A DNA stretch of 11,190 nucleotides. Source: Flavobacteriales bacterium CG_4_9_14_3_um_filter_32_8 (GTDB taxonomy: Bacteria > Bacteroidota > Bacteroidia > Flavobacteriales_E > Vicingaceae). The stretch is from positions 895 to 12,084 of the forward strand of contig PFUQ01000156.1 of the NCBI GenBank assembly GCA_002790175.1, written 5' to 3'. Below are positions 1 through 6,705 of the stretch, piece by piece (positions within the stretch are counted from its first letter, which is position 1; each line of letters starts with the position of its first letter). The notes under the pieces were generated by a model that saw only the letters and a list, made by a program, of their open reading frames with translations, did not search any database and had not been told where the DNA came from. The position numbers and the translations under genes are program-made.

Positions 1-1
1 G

Positions 2-733
2 GAAAATGCAGATTTGGGAGTACTAATACCTGCCGCTCAACTAATTATTAGAGAGGATAGTGATAGAATCTATTTTTTTGAAAACAATCAATTTAAACTT
101 TTGTATGATTTTAATTTAAACACTGGTGATACCTTATTTTATAGCGTACCAAGTAATTGGATGTATTATGACTTTACCTGTGGAGATTATCCTGATACAT
201 CTAAATTAACACAAGCTATAATTGATTCAACAGGACAACTATCAATAAATGGTGAGTTATTAAAAGTTTTATATACAAGCCCTAATTATTCTCCCGACAC
301 AACAAAATATTTCAGTTGGGAATTAGGTCAGGTTATACAGCGAATAGGAAGCCTAAGAGGTTTGTTTGGAGCATCTACTACGCAGTGTTTAGGTGGTTTT
401 CCTGGAAGTATTAGATGTTATAACGATAGTTTAATAAGCTATAAGCCAGTATTATTTGATTGTGATTTTGTTACTGGAATTGATAGGGATGTAAATGAAA
501 ATTTAATTTCGATTTATCCTAACCCTAGTAGTGGCAAATTTACTTTAGACTTTGGCAATGCTATCAATAATATTTCCGTAGAGATTTATAATTTGATGGG
601 TAAAAAGATAGTTGCAAAGCCCATTTTATCAAAAAGAGAAGTAATCGACTTATCCAATCAGCCAAAAGGTATTTATTATGTAAAAGCTATAAATAAAAAA
701 GAATCTAGTACTCAAAAAATTATTTTAGAGTAA
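2..733 (+). CDS. 3' part of a secreted protein with a T9SS C-terminal sorting domain
   Basis: The reading frame is open to the left edge, so this is the C-terminal 243 residues of a longer protein; no genuine start is visible (a TTG at 14 is in frame but has no special support). The last ~75 residues (from about nt 506) form a type A T9SS sorting domain: an IYPNPSSGKF start, a central VEIYNLMGKKI strand, and a GIYYVKA segment before a final KIILE. In this family the domain directs the protein through the type IX secretion system, after which it is cleaved and the cargo is released or attached to the surface. The part before it, with several Cys residues and many aromatic and Asn residues, matches no domain I recognise, so the cargo's function is unknown. 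Confident about the sorting domain, not about the cargo. Confidence 0.85.
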   Translation, partial: ENADLGVLIPAAQLIIREDSDRIYFFENNQFKLLYDFNLNTGDTLFYSVPSNWMYYDFTCGDYPDTSKLTQAIIDSTGQLSINGELLKVLYTSPNYSPDTTKYFSWELGQVIQRIGSLRGLFGASTTQCLGGFPGSIRCYNDSLISYKPVLFDCDFVTGIDRDVNENLISIYPNPSSGKFTLDFGNAINNISVEIYNLMGKKIVAKPILSKREVIDLSNQPKGIYYVKAINKKESSTQKIILE

Positions 734-892
734 TTTACTTCGCCAATCCAATCCACATTTCTAATTTGCCAACAGACACAAGAAAATCATAGAATATAAG
801 CTACGATAGTTTTTATAAAAATCTCAACAAATCGGTACGATGTAAATCTTAAAAGCTAAGAACAACCATTTTAGAAAAATTGCGTAAAATTG

Positions 893-900
893 TAGCATTG
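893..900 (+). promoter_or_regulatory. weak -7 box candidate and overlapping 13-bp palindrome before the orphan antitoxin gene
   Basis: TAGCATTG fits the Bacteroidota -7 consensus TAnnTTTG with one mismatch. It overlaps a perfect odd-centred palindrome, ATTGTT-A-AACAAT (897-909), just 7 nt before the ATG at 917. A palindrome at the expected transcription start of an antitoxin gene could be an autoregulatory operator, but short palindromes are common in DNA this rich in A+T. Confidence 0.3.
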
Positions 901-916
901 TTAAACAATTCACATT

Positions 917-1132
917 ATGAAGCATTTATCCGTTAAAATTCCTGATAGTTTATACCAATCTTTTATGGATTTTTTTAAACACATCCCAAATGTTGTAATT
1001 ACTGAACAACTTGATGAAGAAATTCCCACATGGCAACAAAAAATAGTTTTAGATAGAATAAAAAAAGAAAAAACAACTAATGCAATTCTCTGGAGCGAAG
1101 CTCGAAAAAAATTGAAATTTAAATCAAAATAA
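917..1132 (+). CDS. small antitoxin-like protein (addiction-module component type), orphan
   Basis: A 71-residue basic protein. It begins MKHLSVKIPDSLYQSF, then has an acidic EQLDEEIPTWQQKIVLDRI stretch (about residues 30-48) and a lysine-rich tail containing WSEARKKL. This layout, with a beta-like start, the 'IPxWQ..IVxxRI' block and a final W-x-E/D-x-x-KxL motif, resembles small Bacteroidota antitoxins of the 'putative addiction module component' type that normally precede a RelE/ParE-family toxin. No toxin follows: after the stop codon there is only a 10-codon frame starting at ATG 1134, and then repeat-containing DNA. It may be a solitary antitoxin left after loss of its toxin, or an antitoxin acting on a distant partner. 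The family assignment rests on overall pattern, not a diagnostic motif. Confidence 0.6.
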   Translation: MKHLSVKIPDSLYQSFMDFFKHIPNVVITEQLDEEIPTWQQKIVLDRIKKEKTTNAILWSEARKKLKFKSK

Positions 1133-1157
1133 ATGGTTTTTACTATTACCCCTTCCT

Positions 1158-1195
1158 CAACTTAGCTTATCAAAAAATAATTATACTAAGCGTTG
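1158..1195 (+). repeat. inverted repeat with 2-nt bulge downstream of the orphan antitoxin
   Basis: CAACTTAG (1158-1165) pairs with CTAA (1186-1189) and GTTG (1192-1195), leaving an unpaired GC (1190-1191) and a 20-nt A/T-rich loop. It could act as a weak transcript end or form part of the larger structured repeat region that follows. There is no T-run after it, so it is not a standard intrinsic terminator. Confidence 0.3.
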
Positions 1196-1216
1196 CATTT
1201 GCTACCCCCACAGCAC

Positions 1217-1245
1217 CTTGACATTTAGCGAAGCGTAATGGCAAA
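1217..1245 (+). repeat. left copy of the 29-bp direct repeat bracketing higBA
   Basis: This 29-bp stretch is repeated at 2034-2062 with only two differences (G1220/A2037 and G1230/A2047). Its core CATTTAGCGAAGCGTAATG (1222-1240) folds as CATT/AATG plus GC/GC stems around a GAA loop, with a two-base mismatch (TA opposite GT) in the stem. An outer TTTGC (1198-1202) can pair with GCAAA (1241-1245), leaving about 19 nt unpaired on the left arm. The copy follows the orphan antitoxin gene and precedes the higBA promoter. Confidence 0.8.
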
Positions 1246-1308
1246 GATAAAAGCATATACGAAAAGCCAGCTAAAAAAAACGAACTAACTGAACTAATCT
1301 AAAATTAT

Positions 1309-1326
1309 GTTTCTAAATATAGAAAC
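1309..1326 (+). promoter_or_regulatory. perfect 7+4+7 palindrome, candidate HigA operator
   Basis: GTTTCTA (1309-1315) and its exact reverse complement TAGAAAC (1320-1326) are separated by AATA. The site ends 7 bp before the predicted -7 box and covers the -33 region of the higBA promoter. Antitoxins of the HigA/XRE class commonly bind such palindromes as dimers to repress their own operon, so this is the best operator candidate in the window. Binding itself is inference. Confidence 0.6.
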
Positions 1327-1332
1327 TTTTCT

Positions 1333-1340
1333 TATCTTTG
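1333..1340 (+). promoter_or_regulatory. higBA promoter, -7 box
   Basis: TATCTTTG matches the Bacteroidota -7 consensus TAnnTTTG exactly. It lies 25 bp before the higB ATG, leaving a leader of about 20 nt. A TTTC at 1310-1313, 19 bp upstream, is a poor but correctly spaced -33 element inside the palindrome. Confidence 0.6.
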
Positions 1341-1365
1341 TAACGTTTAACAACGACAGTATTGA

Positions 1366-1707
1366 ATGAAATATTTTGAAACAAGGTTTTTAGAAGAAGC
1401 TGATGAGTTCATAGCTAAACTTGATAATAAGGCCATCAAAAAAATCTTTTACAATATTGATCTTGCTGAACAGACAAATGACCCAAAACTTTTAAAAAAA
1501 CTTCAAAATGGTATTTGGGAGTTTCGTACAAAATACGCAGGACTTCAAATTAGACTTCTTGCATTTTGGGACAAGACGGATAACAAAGAAACTTTGGTGA
1601 TAGCAACTCACGGTTTTATTAAAAAGGTTGACAAAGTTCCAAAAAACGAGATTGATCGAGCGTTAAGATTAAAAGACAAATATTTCAATAACAAACAGAA
1701 AAAGTAA
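1366..1707 (+). CDS. higB: HigB-type toxin (RelE superfamily, phage Gp49-like)
   Basis: A 113-residue basic protein of the size and layout of the Gp49-like/HigB branch of the RelE fold. It has an N-terminal helix region (FLEEADEFIAKLDNKAIKKIF), then strands with the characteristic 'LQNGIWEFRTKYAGLQIRLLAFW' block (about residues 46-68), then 'LVIATHGFIKKVDKVPKNEIDRA' (about 77-99). Conserved basic residues in these blocks (R54, K56, R63 and the KK of GFIKK) line the RNA-cleaving site in the family. Characterised relatives cut mRNA during translation and stop growth until neutralised by antitoxin. The toxin gene comes first and the antitoxin gene follows after 4 bp, the typical higBA order. The pair sits between two copies of a direct repeat and looks richer in G+C than its neighbours, which suggests acquisition. 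Confidence 0.88.
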   Translation: MKYFETRFLEEADEFIAKLDNKAIKKIFYNIDLAEQTNDPKLLKKLQNGIWEFRTKYAGLQIRLLAFWDKTDNKETLVIATHGFIKKVDKVPKNEIDRALRLKDKYFNNKQKK

Positions 1708-1711
1708 TTAT

Positions 1712-2038
1712 ATGGCTACTAAAGAAACCAAGACTTATTCGCTCGCCGAAATGAAGGACAAGTATATCGGCAAAGTTGGAACAACTGACCGTGACGAATA
1801 CGAGTATGAACTACGCATGGACGTTTTGGGAAAAATGATTAAAACGGCTAGACAAGAACGACATTTAACACAAGAAGAACTTGGAAGACTGGTAGGTGTT
1901 CAGAAAGCCCAAATTTCAAAACTTGAAAGTAGTGCTAACAGTGCAACAATTGACACAATTATCAAAGTTTTTAGAGCCTTAAAAGCTGAGATTAATTTCA
2001 ACGTAAAACTCGAAGACAACTTTGTTAAACTCGCTTAA
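1712..2038 (+). CDS. higA: HigA-type antitoxin, XRE-family helix-turn-helix
   Basis: This 108-residue protein has a Cro/C1-type helix-turn-helix at about residues 39-95: LGKMIKTARQERHLTQEELGRLVGVQKAQISKLES, with the usual TQEELG first helix and a recognition helix around KAQISKLE. The ~38-residue N-terminal segment, containing KYIGKVGTTDRDEYE, is the usual lead-in of HigA proteins paired with Gp49-like toxins and probably helps cover the toxin. Its role would be to neutralise HigB and repress the operon through the palindrome at 1309-1326. It starts 4 bp after the higB stop, so the two are co-transcribed. The last two codons and the stop lie inside the right-hand copy of the direct repeat, so the repeat boundary coincides with the gene's end. 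Confidence 0.9.
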   Translation: MATKETKTYSLAEMKDKYIGKVGTTDRDEYEYELRMDVLGKMIKTARQERHLTQEELGRLVGVQKAQISKLESSANSATIDTIIKVFRALKAEINFNVKLEDNFVKLA

Positions 2039-2062
2039 CATTTAGCAAAGCGTAATGGCAAA
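2034..2062 (+). repeat. right copy of the 29-bp direct repeat bracketing higBA
   Basis: Matches 1217-1245 at 27 of 29 positions, offset 817 bp, in the same orientation. It overlaps the higA stop codon and fills about half of the short convergent gap between higA and engB. The same CATT...AATG hairpin core is present, with A in place of G at position 2047, which changes the loop from GAA to AAA. Confidence 0.8.
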
Positions 2063-2090
2063 ATATTTTGAATATATAAATTTAGTAAAT

Positions 2091-2696
2091 CTAACCCATC
2101 AAATAAGCCTCATTAATGCTTTCGATATAATTTAAAATCGCTTCTTTCCCTATTTTACCAGTAGCGGAAGTATTAAACGAAATGGGTATTTCTTCCCAGT
2201 ATTTTAGCATTTCTTTTTTATATGCCAATAAATTTTTATTGAGTTTAGAACTGGTTAATTTATCCGTTTTGGTAAACACAATAGCAAACGGAATGCCTTT
2301 TATTCCCAACCATTCCATAAAATCCAAATCAATTTGTTGTGCAGGTAATCTCGAATCTATTAGCACAAACAGGTTCAGTAATGTTTCTCTTTTAAGAATA
2401 TAATCAGCAATAAATTCTTGCCATTTTTGGCGATTTTTTTGGGAAGTTACCGCATATCCGTATCCTGGTAAATCAACCAAGTACCACGAATCATTAATCA
2501 TAAAATGATTGATGAGTTGAGTTTTCCCGGGAGAAGCAGATGTTTTGGCTAGTTTTTTATTACCAGTAATGTAATTAATCAATGATGATTTTCCCACATT
2601 AGAACGACCAATAAAAGCATATTCTGCTCTGTCGGCTGGTGGACAAAGCGAAAGCTTGGTGTTGCTAATTACAAATTCTGCAGTTTTAATAATCAT
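2091..2696 (-). CDS. engB: Ribosome biogenesis GTPase EngB (YihA/YsxC)
   Basis: A 201-residue TrmE-Era-EngA-EngB-type GTPase consisting only of the G domain, the usual length for EngB. The motifs appear in order: G1 GRSNVGKS (residues 30-37), G2 region TSASPGKTQ (52-60, with the conserved T59), G3 DLPGYG (75-80), G4 TKTDK (142-146) and G5 NTSA (175-178). The GYGYA extension after G3 is typical of the family. EngB binds GTP and assists late assembly of the large ribosomal subunit, and it is essential in most bacteria. The ATG at 2696 gives the standard MIIKTAEFV-like start. AGGAG abuts the ATG with no spacer, too close for a normal Shine-Dalgarno site. Confidence 0.97.
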   Translation of the reverse strand: MIIKTAEFVISNTKLSLCPPADRAEYAFIGRSNVGKSSLINYITGNKKLAKTSASPGKTQLINHFMINDSWYLVDLPGYGYAVTSQKNRQKWQEFIADYILKRETLLNLFVLIDSRLPAQQIDLDFMEWLGIKGIPFAIVFTKTDKLTSSKLNKNLLAYKKEMLKYWEEIPISFNTSATGKIGKEAILNYIESINEAYLMG

Positions 2697-2713
2697 CTCC
2701 TATCAATAAAACC

Positions 2714-2721
2714 CAAAAATA
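2714..2721 (-). promoter_or_regulatory. engB promoter, -7 box
   Basis: Reading the minus strand, TATTTTTG fits TAnnTTTG exactly, 17 bp before the engB ATG. No convincing -33 element is seen. The rest of the 145-bp gap between uvrD and engB shows no terminator hairpin or other signal. Confidence 0.45.
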
Positions 2722-2841
2722 GCCATTTAACTTCATTTAGAATTTTCCTTTTATTCTTGTGGATATTTCTGCATTAGAATTATAGGAGGATATTAAAATA
2801 ACCCATAGTGCATATAGAAAGATTATATCAAAGTTAAGGAT

Positions 2842-5178
2842 TTATTTAACAATTGTCAACTTAGCAAACTTTAATAACAGTTGTTTATTGCCAATGTTTT
2901 GAAAATTAATAGTTGCTTTGCCACTTTCTATATTTTCGATAATTCCATTTCCAAATTTCACATGGTTCACCATCATTCCGATAGAGAGGTTTAAACTTTC
3001 TGCACTTTCAGTCGAGTCTGCTAATTGTGTAGCCGATATTTTTTTTAAATTTTTTGGGACAGCTTGAACAACTTTTGGAGGCACTTCTTTTTTGGAAGGC
3101 AAGGTGCTTTTTTTGCTAGTGTAATTATTTTTTGAAACATAATTTTTTGATGCCAACCAATCATCATCAACATCTGTTGTGCTATTTTGGTGTTGAGCAT
3201 TTCCTTTTTGAAAAGTATATTCTAAATATTCTTCTTTAATATCTTCAATAAAACGACTAGGTTCGCAAAAAATAAGAGAACCCCATTTGTATCTACTTGA
3301 TGCATAGGAGATGTGGATTTCTTTTTCGGCTCTGGTTACGGCAACATAAAACAACCTTCTTTCTTCTTCTAATTCTGCTCTTGACGTTAACGACATTTGT
3401 GAAGGGAACAAGTTTTCTTCTAAACCTACTACAAAAACATAAGGAAACTCTAATCCCTTTGCTGCGTGGATAGTCATTAAGGTTACTTTATCTCTATCTT
3501 CTTTTTTTTCGTTATCGGCATTGGTTAGTAACGCAACATCTTGTAAAAATTCGGTTAAACCTCTAGGAGTAACATCCTCTTCCAATTCATTTTCGCCTTC
3601 TGTAAATTCTTTTAATCCATTTAATAATTCCTGAATATTTTCATAACGACTAATTCCTTCTGGTGATTTATCAGTGTAAAATTCTTTTAAAATGCCAGAT
3701 GTAGATGCAATTTCATTACCTAAATCGTAAGCATTTTTGGAGTTTAATTGAGAAGAAAAACTTTTAATCATCTCCACAAATTCTTCAATTTTTGATTGAG
3801 CTCCACCATTAATTCCGGTATTAATTTGATTTAGATGCGTAATAATTTCCCAACAGCTTTTTTCATTATTATTTGCAGTAATTGTAATTTTATTGAGTGT
3901 TGTGTCGCCAATTCCACGTGCTGGATAATTGATTACTCGTTTTAAAGCTTCTTCATCGTTAGGGTTAATCACCAATCGAAAATAGGATAGCAAATCTTTT
4001 ATTTCTTTTCGTTGATAAAAGGAGGTGCCACCATAAATTTTATAAGGTATATTTTTTCGTCTTAATGCCTCTTCCATTGCTCTCGATTGAGCATTGGTTC
4101 GGTATAAAATGGCGAAATCTTTTGGATGAGCTTGTTTGGCCAATTGCGTATCGAAAACTAAATTAGCAACAATTTTACCTTCTTCATTATCGGTTGCTGC
4201 TCGATGAACTTTAATTTTAGTTCCAACTTCATTATCGGTCCAAACCTCTTTTTTAATTTGATCTTTGTTTTGGTCGATAATGCAATTGGCGGCATTTACA
4301 ATGTTTTTTGTTGAACGATAATTCTGTTCTAATTTATAGGTTTTTGCCTCTGGGTAATCCGTTTTAAAATTCAAAATGTTTTGGATGCTTGCTCCTCTAA
4401 AAGCATAAATACTTTGAGCATCATCGCCAACCACACATACATTTTCGAATGCCGCAGCTAATTTTTTAACAATAATGTATTGCGAAAAATTAGTATCCTG
4501 ATACTCATCTACCAATATATATTTAAAACGATGTTGATAATCATTCAACACCTCAGGGAAATCACGAAGAAGGATGTTCGTTTTAAATAACAAATCATCA
4601 AAATCCATCGCACTAGCTTTAAAGCATCTGCTCTCATAAATTTGATATACCAGTCCGATTTTAGGTTTAGCTGATTGTCGATCTTCCGACTGGATAGTAG
4701 TATTGTTATTGTATGCAGCAGCCGAAAGCAAGTTGTTTTTTGCCGAAGAAATTCTGCCGTAAACCAAATTTGGTTTGTAAACTTTTTCGTCTAATCCTTG
4801 TTCTTTGAGAATGGTTTTAATAAGGTTTTTAGCATCTTGCGTGTCGTAAATGGTGAAATTCCTGGGGTAACCAATTTTTTCAGCTTCGCTACGTAAAATT
4901 CGAGCAAAAACGGAGTGAAAAGTTCCCATCCAAATGTTACGAGCTTCAGAAAATCCAACAATTTTACCAATACGCTCTTTCATTTCTTGAGCAGCTTTAT
5001 TGGTAAAAGTAAGTGCCAAAATGTTAAAAGGGTCAACACCTTTATTAATAAGATGGGCAATTCGATAAGTCAATACTCTGGTTTTCCCTGAACCTGCTCC
5101 TGCTATCACCATTACTGGTCCTTCTGTAGCCTCAACTGCTTGTTTTTGTGAAACATTTAGTTCATTTAAATAACTCAT
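2842..5178 (-). CDS. uvrD: UvrD/PcrA-type superfamily 1 DNA helicase
   Basis: A 778-residue SF1A helicase with a full motif set: Q-motif Q13, Walker A AGAGSGKT (26-33), motif Ia LALTFTNKAAQEM (54-66), Walker B DEYQD (224-228), motif III VGDDAQSIYAFRGA (250-264), motif IV QNYRS (285-289), motif V MTIHAAKGLEF (568-578) and motif VI EEERRLFYVAVTRA (604-617). After a polar Lys/Asn/Ser-rich linker (about 655-715) comes the C-terminal Tudor-like domain, recognisable from VNHVKFGNGIIENI and the final strand LLKFAKLTIVK; in PcrA this domain contacts RNA polymerase. The role would be 3'-5' unwinding in nucleotide excision repair and replication-conflict handling. The start MSYLNELNVSQKQAV is the family's usual N-terminus. 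UvrD and PcrA cannot be told apart from sequence alone. Confidence 0.96.
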   Translation of the reverse strand: MSYLNELNVSQKQAVEATEGPVMVIAGAGSGKTRVLTYRIAHLINKGVDPFNILALTFTNKAAQEMKERIGKIVGFSEARNIWMGTFHSVFARILRSEAEKIGYPRNFTIYDTQDAKNLIKTILKEQGLDEKVYKPNLVYGRISSAKNNLLSAAAYNNNTTIQSEDRQSAKPKIGLVYQIYESRCFKASAMDFDDLLFKTNILLRDFPEVLNDYQHRFKYILVDEYQDTNFSQYIIVKKLAAAFENVCVVGDDAQSIYAFRGASIQNILNFKTDYPEAKTYKLEQNYRSTKNIVNAANCIIDQNKDQIKKEVWTDNEVGTKIKVHRAATDNEEGKIVANLVFDTQLAKQAHPKDFAILYRTNAQSRAMEEALRRKNIPYKIYGGTSFYQRKEIKDLLSYFRLVINPNDEEALKRVINYPARGIGDTTLNKITITANNNEKSCWEIITHLNQINTGINGGAQSKIEEFVEMIKSFSSQLNSKNAYDLGNEIASTSGILKEFYTDKSPEGISRYENIQELLNGLKEFTEGENELEEDVTPRGLTEFLQDVALLTNADNEKKEDRDKVTLMTIHAAKGLEFPYVFVVGLEENLFPSQMSLTSRAELEEERRLFYVAVTRAEKEIHISYASSRYKWGSLIFCEPSRFIEDIKEEYLEYTFQKGNAQHQNSTTDVDDDWLASKNYVSKNNYTSKKSTLPSKKEVPPKVVQAVPKNLKKISATQLADSTESAESLNLSIGMMVNHVKFGNGIIENIESGKATINFQNIGNKQLLLKFAKLTIVK

Positions 5179-5182
5179 AAAA

Positions 5183-5190
5183 CAAAAGTA
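5183..5190 (-). promoter_or_regulatory. uvrD promoter -7 box, almost touching the start codon
   Basis: On the minus strand TACTTTTG matches TAnnTTTG exactly and lies only 4 bp before the ATG at 5178. If it is used, the transcript would begin at or within a few bases of the start codon, giving a leaderless mRNA. No clear -33 element is present. Confidence 0.4.
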
Positions 5191-5320
5191 AGATTATCGC
5201 TGTCGAAATTTTAGGTTGTGGAAAACTAATTTTAAGAAAAATGTAACCAGATAAAATTACTGCTCTATTTTAGAATTAGAGGATTTAATTCATGAAGTCT
5301 TATCTTCCCATCTAAAAATG

Positions 5321-5328
5321 TACATTTG
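5321..5328 (+). promoter_or_regulatory. promoter -7 box for the acyl/glycan operon
   Basis: TACATTTG is an exact TAnnTTTG match. It lies 3' of the ATG at 5318, so a transcript from this box could not contain that codon; its first available in-frame start would be the TTG at 5375, with a leader of about 40 nt. No strong -33 element is seen. This is the only exact match I found between uvrD and the first synthase gene on this strand. Confidence 0.45.
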
Positions 5329-5374
5329 GTTTACTAATCAAAGAATAGTATCTTTATTTTTTATTTTTATAAAA

Positions 5375-6418
5375 TTGGTCTATATCAACGCCATAAGTTA
5401 CCATTTTCCTGAACAGTCTTATGACAATAAACAAATCATTGAAGACTACTACAAATATGGTGGCGATTCATTAAATAGGATAACTTCGCAAGATATTTTC
5501 AATCAATGTGGCATCCATAAAAGATATTCATCTCAACTAGATGAAACTGCTAAAGATTTAGGAAATAAAGCAGCATTAAAGCTTTTTGAGGAATGGAATA
5601 TTGATAAAAATACGATTGAATACCTCATATTTGTTTCAGATGCTTTAGATTACAAAGGGCCCACAACCGCTTGTGTTATGCAATACGATTTGGGTTTGCC
5701 AGAAACTTGTGCAACAATTGATGTGCTACATGGTTGCTCTGGTTTTATTTATGGATTAAGTTTAGCAAAAGCATTGATCTCTTCTGGTCAGGTAAATAAT
5801 GTGTTGGTGATTACAGCTGATACACCAACAAAAGTTGTGCATCCTACTGATATAGAGTTAAGAGCCATTTTTAGCGATGCAGGTGCTTCAACACTGGTTT
5901 CCAATCAAAAAATGGAAAATAGTTTAAATTTTGAAATCTCTAATTTTATTTTTGGAACGGATGGCAAAGGAGAAAAGAATTTATTGGTAGAACGCTCTGC
6001 GACAAAAAACCCAGCAGATATAACTTGGCTAAAACAATTTGAACATTTACCAGGTGGCTTAAGAAGAGGAAGAATGAAAATGAACAGTCCTCAAATTTTT
6101 TTATTTGCGTTAAGAAAAGTTCCTATACTAATAGCACAAGTGCTTACTAAAAATAATGTTAAATTTGAAGAAATAGATTATTTTGTATTACATCAAGCAA
6201 ACGGACAAATGCTTGAGTTTATTCGAAAAAAATTAAAAATACCTCAAGAAAAATTTATCATTAACATCGAGAATTTTGGAAATACTGTTTCGGCAACCAT
6301 TCCTATTGCACTTAAAGAAATGATAGACAATAAAAATAAATTTAAAAAAGGTAACAAGATATTAATTGGAGGCTTTGGAATAGGTTATTCGTGGGGAGCA
6401 ACAATATTAACAATTTAG
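5375..6418 (+). CDS. FabH-like 3-oxoacyl-ACP synthase III, copy 1
   Basis: A thiolase-fold KASIII enzyme. From the TTG at 5375 it has 347 residues, starting MVYINAISYHFPE, which is where family members begin. An ATG at 5318 is also in frame but adds a hydrophobic 19-residue stretch not typical of the family and lies upstream of the best promoter. The catalytic triad is complete: Cys121 in HGCSGF, His273 in LHQAN and Asn303 in FGNTVSA (TTG-based numbering). The C-terminal GGFGIGYSWGA loop is also intact. Family chemistry is decarboxylative condensation of a primer acyl-CoA with malonyl-ACP. Its companions (a dedicated ACP, a second KASIII, a reductase and sugar enzymes) suggest a specialised short-chain role rather than housekeeping fatty-acid initiation. 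It is the first gene of the operon. Confidence 0.88.
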   Translation: MVYINAISYHFPEQSYDNKQIIEDYYKYGGDSLNRITSQDIFNQCGIHKRYSSQLDETAKDLGNKAALKLFEEWNIDKNTIEYLIFVSDALDYKGPTTACVMQYDLGLPETCATIDVLHGCSGFIYGLSLAKALISSGQVNNVLVITADTPTKVVHPTDIELRAIFSDAGASTLVSNQKMENSLNFEISNFIFGTDGKGEKNLLVERSATKNPADITWLKQFEHLPGGLRRGRMKMNSPQIFLFALRKVPILIAQVLTKNNVKFEEIDYFVLHQANGQMLEFIRKKLKIPQEKFIINIENFGNTVSATIPIALKEMIDNKNKFKKGNKILIGGFGIGYSWGATILTI

Positions 6419-6468
6419 TTGAAATTTAAAAAATACATACTATTTGCAGAATAAAAAAAGTAATATTT

Positions 6469-6705
6469 ATGGAAGACATCGCCGCATTTATCAAAAAAAT
6501 AGAAAATGAGTTTGAAGAATTACCGAAAGAAACACTAAAACCAGAAACAAGTTTTAGACAGATTGATGATTGGAGTTCAATGCATGCTTTAATCATTATT
6601 GCTTTGATTGATTCGGAGTATGATGTATTACTAAGTGGTGAGGATTTAAGAACTGCCGAAACTATTCAAGATTTGTTTAATATTGTTAAAACTAAACGAA
6701 GTTAA
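6469..6705 (+). CDS. Acyl carrier protein, dedicated
   Basis: A 78-residue acidic four-helix carrier protein. The attachment site is in the DDWSSMHAL segment: by alignment with the usual W-D-S-L form, Ser37 would carry the 4'-phosphopantetheine. The residue before it is Ser36 instead of the near-invariant Asp, and Leu is replaced by Met. The 'LKPETSFRQIDDW' lead-in and 'TAETIQDLFNIV' end are typical of stand-alone ACPs found in secondary pathways and polysaccharide loci. It lies between two KASIII genes and would hold the growing acyl chain for them and for the downstream reductase and acyltransferase. The stop codon is followed immediately and in the same frame by the second KASIII gene. Confidence 0.85.
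   Translation: MEDIAAFIKKIENEFEELPKETLKPETSFRQIDDWSSMHALIIIALIDSEYDVLLSGEDLRTAETIQDLFNIVKTKRS

Noticed and set aside
1158..1195. Intrinsic terminator after the orphan antitoxin
   Set aside because: The stem is A+T-rich and bulged, with a 20-nt loop and no following T-run.
1217..2062. Transposon or insertion sequence carrying higBA
   Set aside because: The repeats are direct, not terminal inverted, there is no transposase, and no clear target-site duplication is visible; cassette-like or recombination explanations fit better.
2182..2403. 73-codon plus-strand reading frame
   Set aside because: It lies wholly antisense to engB, whose GTPase motifs are complete; the translation shows no recognisable features.
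2697..2841. Regulatory RNA or riboswitch between uvrD and engB
   Set aside because: Apart from the engB -7 box, no conserved fold, strong hairpin or terminator was found.
4900..5180. RecB/AddA-type or phage-defence helicase identity for the 778-residue protein
   Set aside because: Length, motif spacing and the C-terminal Tudor-like domain all fit UvrD/PcrA; there is no nuclease domain or defence partner gene next to it.
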